Shown in pieces: positions 1 to 6,746 of a DNA stretch of 64,000 nucleotides (positions are counted from its first letter, which is position 1; every line of letters starts with the position of its first letter). Source of the DNA: Vibrio crassostreae (GTDB lineage: Bacteria > Pseudomonadota > Gammaproteobacteria > Enterobacterales > Vibrionaceae); NCBI RefSeq assembly GCF_024347415.1, contig NZ_AP025477.1, positions 682,001 to 746,000 on the forward strand, read 5' to 3'. The position numbers were made by a program, and so were the translations under genes. The notes under the pieces are model-generated. The model ran no database searches. It worked only from the letters and a program-made list of their open reading frames with translations, and was not told the DNA's origin.

Positions 1-555
1 TTTAACCTGATGGAGAGTTCTAACTAATAAGTTATCGATTTCTTCTCGCTCAGGCGTTGTATCTATACTGACAAATGACAGTGATTTCATATGCAGCGAC
101 TTTGGCATTGCATATGCAATGCCAAATGTATTGTTTTCGAACTTGTCTCGCTCTGCCTGTTCTTTCGCTCTTATAGAGTGAAATTCCGCTATTTTTTCTT
201 CTAATAATGGAACAATATCTCCCTTAGCATCAAAAGATGAAAAATTATACTTCTCTAAGTATTCAGCAGAGGTTAACAATTCGCCTTTCTCGTGAAACGC
301 TTCATCTATATCGCAGAGCTCTATATCTCTAATTCGCTCATTGTACCACTTAAAATATCGCGACTTAGCCTCATCACATAAAGCTTCAGACTTTAATATT
401 GAATTTGAAGCGTCTGCTTTGTCCTGCGAAAATTCTGCTTGGTTTGAAACTATTTTTGTAATCAAAAACGCAGCAAAAATTCCCACTATAGCGCCCGATG
501 TTTGGCTGATAGTGCTAAAAAATACGTTCCAATCCAAAAGTGTACTCCTATTCAT
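1..555 (-). CDS. Partial membrane-anchored hypothetical protein in an integron cassette
   Basis: Reading the minus strand from an ATG at 555 gives one open frame of 185 codons that runs off the left edge without a stop. The protein starts MNRSTLLDWNVFF and has one strong membrane helix around residues 10-35 (SQTSGAIVGIFAAFLITK), then a long charged, probably coiled-coil region rich in Glu and Lys. Short N-terminal helices of this kind are common in hypothetical proteins near defence genes; I do not recognise the family and assign no function. The start codon overlaps the end of the attC site to its right, as expected for a gene at the start of its own cassette. The C-terminus is outside the window. 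Confidence 0.6.
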   Translation of the reverse strand, partial: MNRSTLLDWNVFFSTISQTSGAIVGIFAAFLITKIVSNQAEFSQDKADASNSILKSEALCDEAKSRYFKWYNERIRDIELCDIDEAFHEKGELLTSAEYLEKYNFSSFDAKGDIVPLLEEKIAEFHSIRAKEQAERDKFENNTFGIAYAMPKSLHMKSLSFVSIDTTPEREEIDNLLVRTLHQVK

Positions 556-679
556 TTAACGCCTTATTAACTTGTGACAAAACAATGCAACCAAACCTAA
601 TGTGACCAGCGTAATCACAAAAGTTGACCATTACAAATTTGCCAAATGTTTTGGAATCCAGTTGAACAATTTGTTAAGT
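554..679 (-). other. attC recombination site of an integron cassette
   Basis: On the minus strand the segment begins with ACTTAAC (673-679), an exact match to the RYYYAAC box, and ends with GTTAAAT (554-560), an exact match to the GTTRRRY core. The outer arms (TTAACAAATTGTTCAACT and the complement of AAGTTAATAAGGCGTTAA) can pair imperfectly, as needed for single-strand attC folding. At 126 bp it is close to the size of Vibrio chromosomal-integron attC sites. The upstream gene stops inside it and the next gene starts at its end, which is standard cassette layout. No integrase gene is visible in the window. Confidence 0.8.
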
Positions 680-1417
680 CTTTTTAGGGCGATACGCAAT
701 AATATTAACCGTCCCTTTCCCTTTATATTTAGTCATTTCAAACTCATGTTTTAGAAGAGCTATTACTTCTGGTAGTTTTGATACACCGTAAGTTCGAGGA
801 TCAAAATCTGGCTTTGCTCGTTTCACAAATCCAACGACAGGTGATACATTTGCCCAACCTGAATCATCCTGAAATCTCTCCCACGCTTTACTAAGCACGG
901 GTATAAGTTGTTTTACGTTAACTTGTTTATCACCTTTTGCCTTTGGCGCCTTTGCAGTCTCTTCGGTATCTTCAGATCCCAAATTCTCAGTGTAAATAAA
1001 GTCGTCACAAGCATTTCTAAATGCTACGGGTGTCGTATTTTTTCCGACTCCAAAAACAAATATTTCGGACTCACGTAGACGCGACGCTAGTTTCGTAAAA
1101 TCACTGTCGCTAGACACAATAGCAAATGCATCAAACTTTCCTGAATATAGCAAATCCATTGCATCTATTATTAGATATGCATCTGTAGCATTTTTTCCTT
1201 GGGTATAAGCAAACTGCTGAACAGGCTGGATAGCAAGCTCGTTTAAAACTCCCTTCCAGTTCTTCAAATATTCACTAGACCAGTCACCATACGCTCTTTT
1301 GATAACCATGTGTCCATGAGCTGATATTTCGTCAAGAATCAGGTTTAGCTTTGAGTATTGAGTGTTGTCAGCATCTATTAGAACAGCAATTTTTTTATGA
1401 TCATCTAAATCCTTCAT
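674..1417 (-). CDS. NYN-domain (LabA/DUF88-like) protein with C-terminal OST-HTH/LOTUS domain
   Basis: A 247-aa cytoplasmic protein. Residues about 8-150 look like a NYN (PIN-like) nuclease domain: AVLIDADNTQ near the start, NATDAYLIIDAMDLLYSG in the middle and AIVSSDSDFTKLASRLRE later supply the acidic residues typical of the metal site. Residues about 165-245 resemble an OST-HTH/LOTUS domain. Proteins of this family are thought to act on RNA; no substrate can be read here. The stop codon lies within the attC site, so this is the gene of one integron cassette. Its upstream cassette boundary is not clear. Cassette cargo of this type may act in phage defence or RNA metabolism; that is inference. 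Confidence 0.75.
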   Translation of the reverse strand: MKDLDDHKKIAVLIDADNTQYSKLNLILDEISAHGHMVIKRAYGDWSSEYLKNWKGVLNELAIQPVQQFAYTQGKNATDAYLIIDAMDLLYSGKFDAFAIVSSDSDFTKLASRLRESEIFVFGVGKNTTPVAFRNACDDFIYTENLGSEDTEETAKAPKAKGDKQVNVKQLIPVLSKAWERFQDDSGWANVSPVVGFVKRAKPDFDPRTYGVSKLPEVIALLKHEFEMTKYKGKGTVNIIAYRPKKT

Positions 1418-1478
1418 ATACCACCATATTTGAATAATAACTTAACAGCTATTAGACCGAATTATTCTGCATTTAAAA

Positions 1479-1493
1479 ACAGAGTTTTTCTGT
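1479..1493 (-). terminator. Small rho-independent-type hairpin
   Basis: On the minus strand ACAGA pairs with TCTGT across a 5-base loop and is followed by TTTTTAA. It lies between the leftward virus operon and the NYN cassette and could stop read-through. The short stem makes it weak. Confidence 0.4.
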
Positions 1494-1653
1494 CTAGTCT
1501 GATTTATGGGAAGGGATTATAATCATAAATCCTAGTTATAACAGTGATTTAAATCATTAACTGTGAAACTGGATGACTAAAGTACAGATTGTTGTCTTAA
1601 GGAAGACAGAGAGGGCCACTGTCCTAAAGAAATAGCCCTGTGATTGATCTGAT

Positions 1654-1776
1654 TTATCGACGTTTTTTGTAGCGTTTTCGTGTGGTGTTCGCCCTTACCA
1701 CGCGCCCGTTCTTGAGCGTGTAACCTTTCTTAAGTTGGCCGTTTGGTCGGCGGCCTTTGCACTTGTGTCCTTTCAT
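1654..1776 (-). CDS. 40-aa highly basic virus protein
   Basis: ATG at 1776 with GGAG eleven bases upstream. The product is 40 residues, about 40 percent Lys plus Arg, ending KRYKKRR, with no membrane helix. It is the last gene of the leftward virus operon and overlaps the 65-aa gene before it by 47 bases. A recognisable but broken version sits in the second copy (14,953-15,063), so the frame is conserved between copies and not chance. The charge suggests nucleic-acid or membrane-surface binding, perhaps a minor virion or lysis-associated protein. The function is unknown. Confidence 0.6.
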   Translation of the reverse strand: MKGHKCKGRRPNGQLKKGYTLKNGRVVRANTTRKRYKKRR

Positions 1777-1927
1777 TCGGTATCTCCAGTTTTCGTATCC
1801 GTTGCTCTTGGTCTTGTTGCACTCGCTTTATCCAATTAATGTCCGTTTTCAAAGCCGCAATCGTGCCCAGGCTTGAGACTCCGCCTGTCATGAACGCAAT
1901 AATCAGTGTGTCGATAAAGCTCATCAT
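1730..1927 (-). CDS. Small membrane protein with coiled-coil tail, lysis module
   Basis: The product is 65 aa from the ATG at 1927, which is chosen because GGAAGGGGAA precedes it and it overlaps the holin stop as ATGA. Residues 5-28 form one membrane helix (TLIIAFMTGGVSSLGTIAAL). The rest is charged and probably coiled-coil (QQDQEQRIRKLE). The size and position after holin and endolysin suggest an accessory lysis protein, but no spanin lipobox is seen. A near-identical intact copy occurs at 15,056-15,226. Confidence 0.65.
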   Translation of the reverse strand: MMSFIDTLIIAFMTGGVSSLGTIAALKTDINWIKRVQQDQEQRIRKLEIPNERTQVQRPPTKRPT

Positions 1928-2334
1928 TTCCCCTTCCATCGCGAGACGTAAAACTCGAGGAGATAGCGCACCATGGCGCGCATCCCGAGCGTATCAACTA
2001 CAACCGCACCCACCACAAACCAATACGGATTGGGTATACGCTGCAGCGCGTTAAAGCCTTGCTCAACATAGGGGGCATAATTAGGGATGAATGACAAAAT
2101 CAGTGGGACAAATACCACTAGCAGAATGAACTCGTCTTTGAATCCCCGCTCTCTAATGCTGACTTCATCGAGGCTACTGGCCTGCTCTTCGCCGCTTTGA
2201 AGTCGACGCACCCTCGCCTGATGCTTCTCGCTCTCAAGTTCGTCTTTGCGCTTTAAAGTTTCAGCTCGGTTTTGATTGTGCTGTTTATACGCAGCCACAC
2301 CACCGGTCACGAGATTAACAAGCGCGCCAATCAT
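1924..2334 (-). CDS. Three-helix holin (GTA_holin_3TM-like)
   Basis: A 136-aa protein expected in the inner membrane, where it would permeabilise the membrane for endolysin action. The N-terminal 60 residues are charged, with a short hydrophobic start (GALVNLVTGGVAAY). The rest matches the 3TM holin pattern: KDEFILLVVFVPLILSFIP, then a loop with GFNALQRIPNPYWF, then VVGAVVVDTLGMR. The start overlaps the endolysin stop (ATGA), so it is translationally coupled. A truncated second copy at 15,211-15,474 keeps the C-terminal part with few changes. The family call rests on motif resemblance. Confidence 0.7.
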   Translation of the reverse strand: MIGALVNLVTGGVAAYKQHNQNRAETLKRKDELESEKHQARVRRLQSGEEQASSLDEVSIRERGFKDEFILLVVFVPLILSFIPNYAPYVEQGFNALQRIPNPYWFVVGAVVVDTLGMRAMVRYLLEFYVSRWKGK

Positions 2335-2810
2335 GTGTACACCCGACGACTTAATTCAATGTGCGGACCGTCTTTAAGGCTCTTCCAGTCACCACCCCAA
2401 ACAATGGCGACATTCAGCTCTCGCGCCGCTTGTTTAAAGGCTTTACTGATGGCGTCGTAGTACTTAAAGTCCCACGTCACCTTGTTGTTCTCATCGTAAG
2501 CCACGAAATCGATCGCATGGCCAGATTGGTGCCGGCTGAGACGTTTAGCCCCATCGAGCTGGCTCAAGCCCTCCTGATAGAGTTGGTATTGGCGTTTTGC
2601 GGTGCGTAGGCCTTCCGTGATGCCAAAATCATACGGGGACAGTTCGAGCGCTCGACGCACGACTTTCTTTAAGTCGCCATGCACGCCGAGCATGCGGGTT
2701 TCGCTACGAGCGGACAGCACAAAGTTGCTGACCGTCTCATCGATGGTTTTCTTATTCATAAGGTACACTCCGGCCAGTAAGCCACTGGCGAGTAACAGTA
2801 GCCATCTCAT
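2331..2810 (-). CDS. M15-type peptidoglycan endopeptidase (endolysin) with N-terminal membrane anchor
   Basis: A 159-aa protein that would cleave the peptide part of peptidoglycan at host lysis. Residues 1-20 form a signal or anchor helix (WLLLLASGLLAGVYLM). The catalytic domain has the metal-binding signature SRHQSGHAIDF and a late GPHIEL motif, as in VanY/L-alanyl-D-glutamate endopeptidases of family M15. ITEGLRTAKRQ is the usual substrate-side strand. The start overlaps the upstream stop as ATGA with GGAGGAAG before it. The anchored N-terminus implies export without a separate signal peptidase step, with the holin next door controlling timing. Confidence 0.85.
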   Translation of the reverse strand: MRWLLLLASGLLAGVYLMNKKTIDETVSNFVLSARSETRMLGVHGDLKKVVRRALELSPYDFGITEGLRTAKRQYQLYQEGLSQLDGAKRLSRHQSGHAIDFVAYDENNKVTWDFKYYDAISKAFKQAARELNVAIVWGGDWKSLKDGPHIELSRRVYT

Positions 2811-3247
2811 TCTTCCTCCGATTTCACAAGGAGACTCGAATGCAGCACGACTGTGGCGTCAACGTTTGAAATCGAAATCTCAAGCTTGCTCGCGGCTTTC
2901 GGTTTGATAAGAAACAATGGGTAGCTATAAAGGAAATTCGGGGCAAAATACAGAGTCAACGCTCGCGAAGACACTATGGTGCCGTTAGCCGCTAAAAAAA
3001 TGATATGGACAAAAGCAAACCTGGACAAAATCGAGCGTGAACCGCCTGATTCGTTGTGCGGCATTGCTTGATGACGCATAAAGCGGTTAATGCTCAAATC
3101 GAGTAGCTCGACGTGAGTTGATAACAAGAACGTCGCCTTTCGGTTTGAATCGTAGATGGACTTCGTTTGCTTGTCGTGGTTCGCTTCCACGTTCAACACG
3201 CCATTGTCGGCGCTAGCAATCTCTGGATTGGTTAATGACAGCATCAT
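2807..3247 (-). CDS. Virus protein of unknown function
   Basis: A 146-aa protein with no recognised family. It is predicted mixed beta strand with no clear membrane helix, though the segment around residues 75-115 (FVHIIFLAANGTIVSSRALTLYFAPNFLYSYPLFL) is quite hydrophobic. The C-terminus is EEE. TAGGAGAAG lies before the ATGATG start, which overlaps the stop of the repeat-protein gene. Its position between the candidate spike and the lysis genes fits a structural or host-contact role; that is inference only. Confidence 0.6.
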   Translation of the reverse strand: MMLSLTNPEIASADNGVLNVEANHDKQTKSIYDSNRKATFLLSTHVELLDLSINRFMRHQAMPHNESGGSRSILSRFAFVHIIFLAANGTIVSSRALTLYFAPNFLYSYPLFLIKPKAASKLEISISNVDATVVLHSSLLVKSEEE

Positions 3248-4143
3248 ATCGCTTCTCCTAATCGAATGTAGTCATTCCTAGACCCGAAAAAATTCACCGC
3301 TTGATTGGTGTTGAGCATCAAATGCCCGCCCGGGTGTAACTCCAAGAACCCTTTCACCAGGACTAGGCCTTTATTGGTCGTCGGGGCTTGTAAGATGAGT
3401 GCCTTTCTTGCGCTTTTTCCTCGAATGGTCTGTGATTGCCCAGTGATTCGCAAGGTGCCCGTTCCGATTGGGTAGAACGTCACGCGCTCCGGATCCGACG
3501 TGACTTTCAGTTCGCTGTTAGTGATGGTCGCTTGCACGTCCAATGAGGCATTTCCGACCTCGACATTCACCGGTTGTTGGATCCGTTCAATGGTTAACGG
3601 TTGAGTGATTTCGTCTACGGTGATCGGCTCGGCCACGCGATGGACGTCTACTGGCGCTTGCACTTCATTAATAGTGATAGGTGTTTGTATTTCTGAAACT
3701 TTAATCGGTGTGACAATGTCACTAACCTTGACGGGTTCTTGTACTTTTTGAACCTCCACCGGCGCTTGAATTTCCGCGACAGTCACGGGCGTTTCCACTT
3801 CGCTCACCTTAACGGGATCGAGCACGTTTCTCACTTGGATAGGCTTTTCAATTTCACTGACCAACAGCGCGTTATTGACGCTAATTTTCTGCGCCTTGGT
3901 CATGATGAGTACGTCCGACACTTGGTATTCAAACGTCACATCCACGGTCTGATGATTGTGCAGCTCGAGCTTGTCAAAACGGGAGACATCAACGGTGTCA
4001 CCGGCAAAGATCTCAATGGGACGCATCGCATCGCCCTGCAAAAGAAATGAGTGCGTGGTCTCACGCAAAATAAGGTACTTACCGGACTGACCCGCATTGA
4101 AGGTCAGCGTTTGATCGGGTTCTAATGTATGCGTCTGTTTCAT
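3244..4143 (-). CDS. Candidate spike/receptor-binding protein with about 11-residue beta repeats
   Basis: A 299-aa protein. Residues about 1-90 look like a compact beta domain. Residues about 90-200 are a run of roughly ten short repeats of the form V-x-E-I-x-x-P-[IV]-x-V, for example VSEIEKPIQV, VSEVETPVTV, VAEIQAPVEV, VSDIVTPIKV, INEVQAPVDV. Such regular hydrophobic/Pro spacing suggests a beta-solenoid or fibrous shaft. The last 90 residues form a separate C-terminal domain. No signal peptide is present. The layout (head, shaft, tip) and place in a tailless-virus structural operon suggest a vertex spike, but I know no direct homologue. AAGGCG precedes the start, which overlaps the upstream stop. 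Confidence 0.6.
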   Translation of the reverse strand: MKQTHTLEPDQTLTFNAGQSGKYLILRETTHSFLLQGDAMRPIEIFAGDTVDVSRFDKLELHNHQTVDVTFEYQVSDVLIMTKAQKISVNNALLVSEIEKPIQVRNVLDPVKVSEVETPVTVAEIQAPVEVQKVQEPVKVSDIVTPIKVSEIQTPITINEVQAPVDVHRVAEPITVDEITQPLTIERIQQPVNVEVGNASLDVQATITNSELKVTSDPERVTFYPIGTGTLRITGQSQTIRGKSARKALILQAPTTNKGLVLVKGFLELHPGGHLMLNTNQAVNFFGSRNDYIRLGEAI

Positions 4144-5063
4144 GATACGCGCCTTGTCATGACCACCCCAATGGTGACCATCGTCCCGATGATCCCAAGG
4201 ATGAGAGATAATTTTTTCAGCGTAGAGTTATCGGATTCATTGCTGCCCGTTTGCTCTCTCGCTTTCGCGTTGTTGGCTAAGGCAATCGCCGCTTTGGTGG
4301 TTTCGGTTTGTTGGCCGGCCATCGATTTGATCGAATCAATGGCGTGTTGACTGACTTCGGATTGCTCTTCTAAGACCGACGAACCAAAACCGAACGCTTC
4401 GTCGACGGTGTTATCGACCACGCGCAGCGAATCCCCGACCACCGATTGATTGACTTTTAAAGCTTGGGTACCAAAATCAAACGCTTCTTCTGCAGTACGC
4501 CCTGCAATGGCCATCGCCCCATGGTCGGTCATGGTTAAATTGATGTCCGAATCACTGACGCCCGACAGCATCACACCGGTGTTGTCGCCACCGACCGCCG
4601 CGCTGCTGCTGGTGTTCGTGGTCGTCGTGGTGTTGCTTTGACGACTTTTCGAAGAACTTCTTCCACCCATATCCGCTAACCTTATTTGTAAAACCCGTTC
4701 ATCGCCGTGACGTTCAATTTCCTGAACCGGTAACTTTAATCGTCTTGCAATTAATCGCTTGGCACCCTCACGATAAAAATGCGCTCGCACCGAATCAAAC
4801 CCGTGGGCTTTGGCGTGCTTGATGGCTCCTAGTGTTCCTTTGGCCATATCACCGGCTAAACCCACAACCACCAGTTCTTTGGTGTTGTTTTTCAGCCTTT
4901 CACCGCGCAATAACATGACAGTGTCACTTATTTGATACGTTGCCTCTAAGCCCTTTGCCACTTGGGTTTGTGCGTGTTGGTAATACTCTCTCAGTGCCGG
5001 CTTCAACCGTTGATGGACGTGAGCCCACTTTGCTGGCTGTAAGCTACCGTTTGGACAAGGCAT
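4140..5063 (-). CDS. Virus membrane-anchored structural-type protein
   Basis: A 307-aa protein from the ATG at 5063; a TTG three codons upstream is the alternative and neither has a strong ribosome site. Residues about 1-145 form a basic folded domain. Then comes a low-complexity linker (SNTTTTTNTSSSAAVGG), then Ala/Glu-rich helical sequence, and finally one C-terminal membrane helix (LSLILGIIGTMVTIGVVMT). This shape, soluble domain plus flexible linker plus tail anchor, suits a protein that links the capsid to an internal lipid membrane. The family is not recognised. Confidence 0.6.
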   Translation of the reverse strand: MPCPNGSLQPAKWAHVHQRLKPALREYYQHAQTQVAKGLEATYQISDTVMLLRGERLKNNTKELVVVGLAGDMAKGTLGAIKHAKAHGFDSVRAHFYREGAKRLIARRLKLPVQEIERHGDERVLQIRLADMGGRSSSKSRQSNTTTTTNTSSSAAVGGDNTGVMLSGVSDSDINLTMTDHGAMAIAGRTAEEAFDFGTQALKVNQSVVGDSLRVVDNTVDEAFGFGSSVLEEQSEVSQHAIDSIKSMAGQQTETTKAAIALANNAKAREQTGSNESDNSTLKKLSLILGIIGTMVTIGVVMTRRVS

Positions 5064-5253
5064 ACAAGGCAAACAACGCCATCAACACAATGAACCACCA
5101 CGGCATGCCGCGTTGCTCACCGAGGCTGATGTGCCCGCCTTCAAACCCGCTGTTGTTGGTGGTGTTGCCCGAGGTTCCCGACGTAGCGGGTCCAGCTGCG
5201 CCCCCTTGAAGGCCACCGCCACCGGTTAATGACGTCAATGATCCGAGCATCAT
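5044..5253 (-). CDS. Small Gly-rich, tail-anchored virus membrane protein
   Basis: A 69-aa protein from the ATG at 5253, which follows AAAGGAGGGCG and overlaps the stop of the 45-aa gene. The N-terminal half is low complexity, rich in Gly, Ser, Thr and Asn (GGGGLQGGAAGPATSGTSG). The C-terminus is one membrane helix (WWFIVLMALFALYALSKR). It is likely a component of the internal virion membrane; the function is otherwise unknown. Confidence 0.65.
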   Translation of the reverse strand: MMLGSLTSLTGGGGLQGGAAGPATSGTSGNTTNNSGFEGGHISLGEQRGMPWWFIVLMALFALYALSKR

Positions 5254-5387
5254 CGCCCTCCTTTGAGCCACATCAGTGACGCGACAAACAGCACCACAAG
5301 CAACACTTTATTGAGTCCTTTTCCAGCGCTCAGCCCAAACAGGCTACCTGCCCCAAATCCACCCAATACCCAAAACAGTAACGGCAT
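5250..5387 (-). CDS. 45-aa two-helix virus membrane protein
   Basis: ATG at 5387 with AAGGAGACGGTG just upstream, 45 residues, stop overlapping the next start. It is almost all hydrophobic: LLFWVLGGFGAGSLFGL, a short GKG loop, then VLLVVLFVASLMWL. Strong ribosome sites on both sides and exact packing between neighbours support it as a real gene despite its size. It is probably part of the virion membrane; not recognised. Confidence 0.65.
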   Translation of the reverse strand: MPLLFWVLGGFGAGSLFGLSAGKGLNKVLLVVLFVASLMWLKGGR

Positions 5388-5397
5388 CACCGTCTCC

Positions 5398-5667
5398 TTA
5401 TCGTCGAAACGCCAGCGCGCCCAATATCAAGACCAGCAACACACCAACCCCGCCACCGACATACAACAAAGTATTGTCTTTCACGGGTTGAGCTTGCGGT
5501 GTGGTCACCGTGTTGCCCTTGTTATCCACACGAGGATGATTGGGTTGCTGCGTCTTGTCTGGATTGGCCGATTGGTCGTTGGTTGGAAACAACCAGTCGG
5601 CGTTTTCACCGACCGAATCCAACGCGCCCGCGCCAAACTCCAACAGATCATCAAAAAAAGCGTTCAT
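5398..5667 (-). CDS. Tail-anchored virus membrane protein
   Basis: An 89-aa protein, AAGGAGCGCC before the start. The N-terminal 25 residues are acidic and probably helical (MNAFFDDLLEFGAGALDSVG), followed by a Pro/Asn-rich linker and a C-terminal membrane helix (LLYVGGGVGVLLVLILGALAF). It lies directly after the capsid gene. Likely a minor membrane protein of the virion; not recognised. Confidence 0.65.
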   Translation of the reverse strand: MNAFFDDLLEFGAGALDSVGENADWLFPTNDQSANPDKTQQPNHPRVDNKGNTVTTPQAQPVKDNTLLYVGGGVGVLLVLILGALAFRR

Positions 5668-5676
5668 TGGCGCTCC

Positions 5677-6498
5677 TTAGGCCGCGCCGCTCTGCAACAT
5701 TTCCGGTCGCGTCACTTTCACCGACTCCACCAAGATCGGGATCGAGCCTGGGACATCGGTGGTGGTCACAGAAAACTTCAGATTGGAGCTGTGCTGCGTT
5801 GGAAACAGTTCATCAATAGAGAACCCACGAACGATCGGGTCAAAATGAAAATACCCCGACTGCGGCGTGCGCTCATTGCGTTTCGCATTGGCTTCTGAAA
5901 TGAAGGTGTTGGCTTCGTACTCTTTGACAAAGTCGCGCTCAATTTCCAATTTGCTGATCTTATCGTGCATGAAATGCATGCGACGAATGCTGATGAGCGG
6001 ACTCGTCACCAAGTTGGTGAATTCGTTCTCGCCCTGTGCATTGGCTGGCATGGTTTCACGTTTGATCATCGGCACCAAGACACGCATCGCTTGAGAGTTG
6101 CTCACCCACGCATGCACTTGGATAGACAGTGGCGTCGCGTTGGCCGCCTTGCCTTTGAATTGAATATCGAGGTGAATATTGTCACCCAGTTCGGTGACCA
6201 AACCGGTGTAACGCACCCCATTTTTGGTGCGCGCCACGATGTCACTGAATGGGATCACAAAATGCCCCGCCGTGGCGTCTCGCTGCTTATAGCGCTCAAG
6301 CATCACGAGCTCTTCACCGGTTAAGACGTAAATCTCTTCGGCGTTAAGCGTTATCGCAATGCGCTGCATGTCCGCGGCGCTGGCGTTGGTTTCCAGTACC
6401 AACTCGTGGTACGTCGGGCCATTAGGGATAGGCAATGTGCCTTTTTGTCCCCACGACGCGCCAACCATTGAGTTCAATTTGATTGGTTTGACTGACAT
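5677..6498 (-). CDS. Candidate major capsid protein (double-jelly-roll type)
   Basis: A 273-aa protein, predicted almost entirely beta strand with no membrane helix or signal. The length is very close to the PM2 capsid protein P2 (269 aa as I recall). It lies downstream of the packaging ATPase with only a small membrane gene between, an order common in double-jelly-roll viruses. GAGGGG precedes the start. The call rests on length, strand pattern and context, since these capsid proteins share little sequence. A structure prediction showing two stacked eight-stranded jelly rolls would settle it. Confidence 0.6.
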   Translation of the reverse strand: MSVKPIKLNSMVGASWGQKGTLPIPNGPTYHELVLETNASAADMQRIAITLNAEEIYVLTGEELVMLERYKQRDATAGHFVIPFSDIVARTKNGVRYTGLVTELGDNIHLDIQFKGKAANATPLSIQVHAWVSNSQAMRVLVPMIKRETMPANAQGENEFTNLVTSPLISIRRMHFMHDKISKLEIERDFVKEYEANTFISEANAKRNERTPQSGYFHFDPIVRGFSIDELFPTQHSSNLKFSVTTTDVPGSIPILVESVKVTRPEMLQSGAA

Positions 6499-6509
6499 CG
6501 TATTCCCCT

Positions 6510-6641
6510 CTAAAACCAGCCCGAGCGACCCAACAACTTATCGAGGCCACCGACTTTATTATTCACGGCAAAGACGATCGCACCCGTCGTTACCGCGGCA
6601 ATTCCGGCGACAATCGCCACATTTTTCACGTTCAATCTCAT
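6510..6641 (-). CDS. 43-aa single-helix virus membrane protein
   Basis: ATG at 6641 with AAAGGAACTCCC upstream; 43 residues. One membrane helix (VAIVAGIAAVTTGAIVFAV) is followed by a short basic end (DKLLGRSGWF). It is the first gene after the paired palindromes at 6,707-6,742 and directly before the capsid gene, so it probably opens the capsid transcription unit. Function not known. Confidence 0.6.
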   Translation of the reverse strand: MRLNVKNVAIVAGIAAVTTGAIVFAVNNKVGGLDKLLGRSGWF

Positions 6642-6706
6642 GGGAGTTCCTTTAGAGTGATTGATGCTGATAACGTGGTGTATGGAGACGAAAATGACCA
6701 GTGCCT

Positions 6707-6742
6707 TTAACCTGTTAGGTTAAGAGTTAAACCTATTAGGTT
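6707..6742. promoter_or_regulatory. Two phased palindromic operator-like sites before the capsid genes
   Basis: The first site, TTAACCT-GTT-AGGTTAA (6707-6723), is a perfect 7-3-7 palindrome. The second, AACCT-ATT-AGGTT (6730-6742), is a perfect 5-3-5 palindrome of the same half-site. Their centres are 21 bp apart, two helical turns. They sit between the ATPase stop and the capsid cluster, where an internal promoter would be placed. A related site occurs at 8,690-8,702. Confidence 0.55.
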
Positions 6743-6746
6743 ACCG

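Noticed and set aside
1743..2907. Plus-strand frames opposite the lysis genes
   Set aside because: They mirror the well-supported leftward genes, which have ribosome sites and coupled starts.
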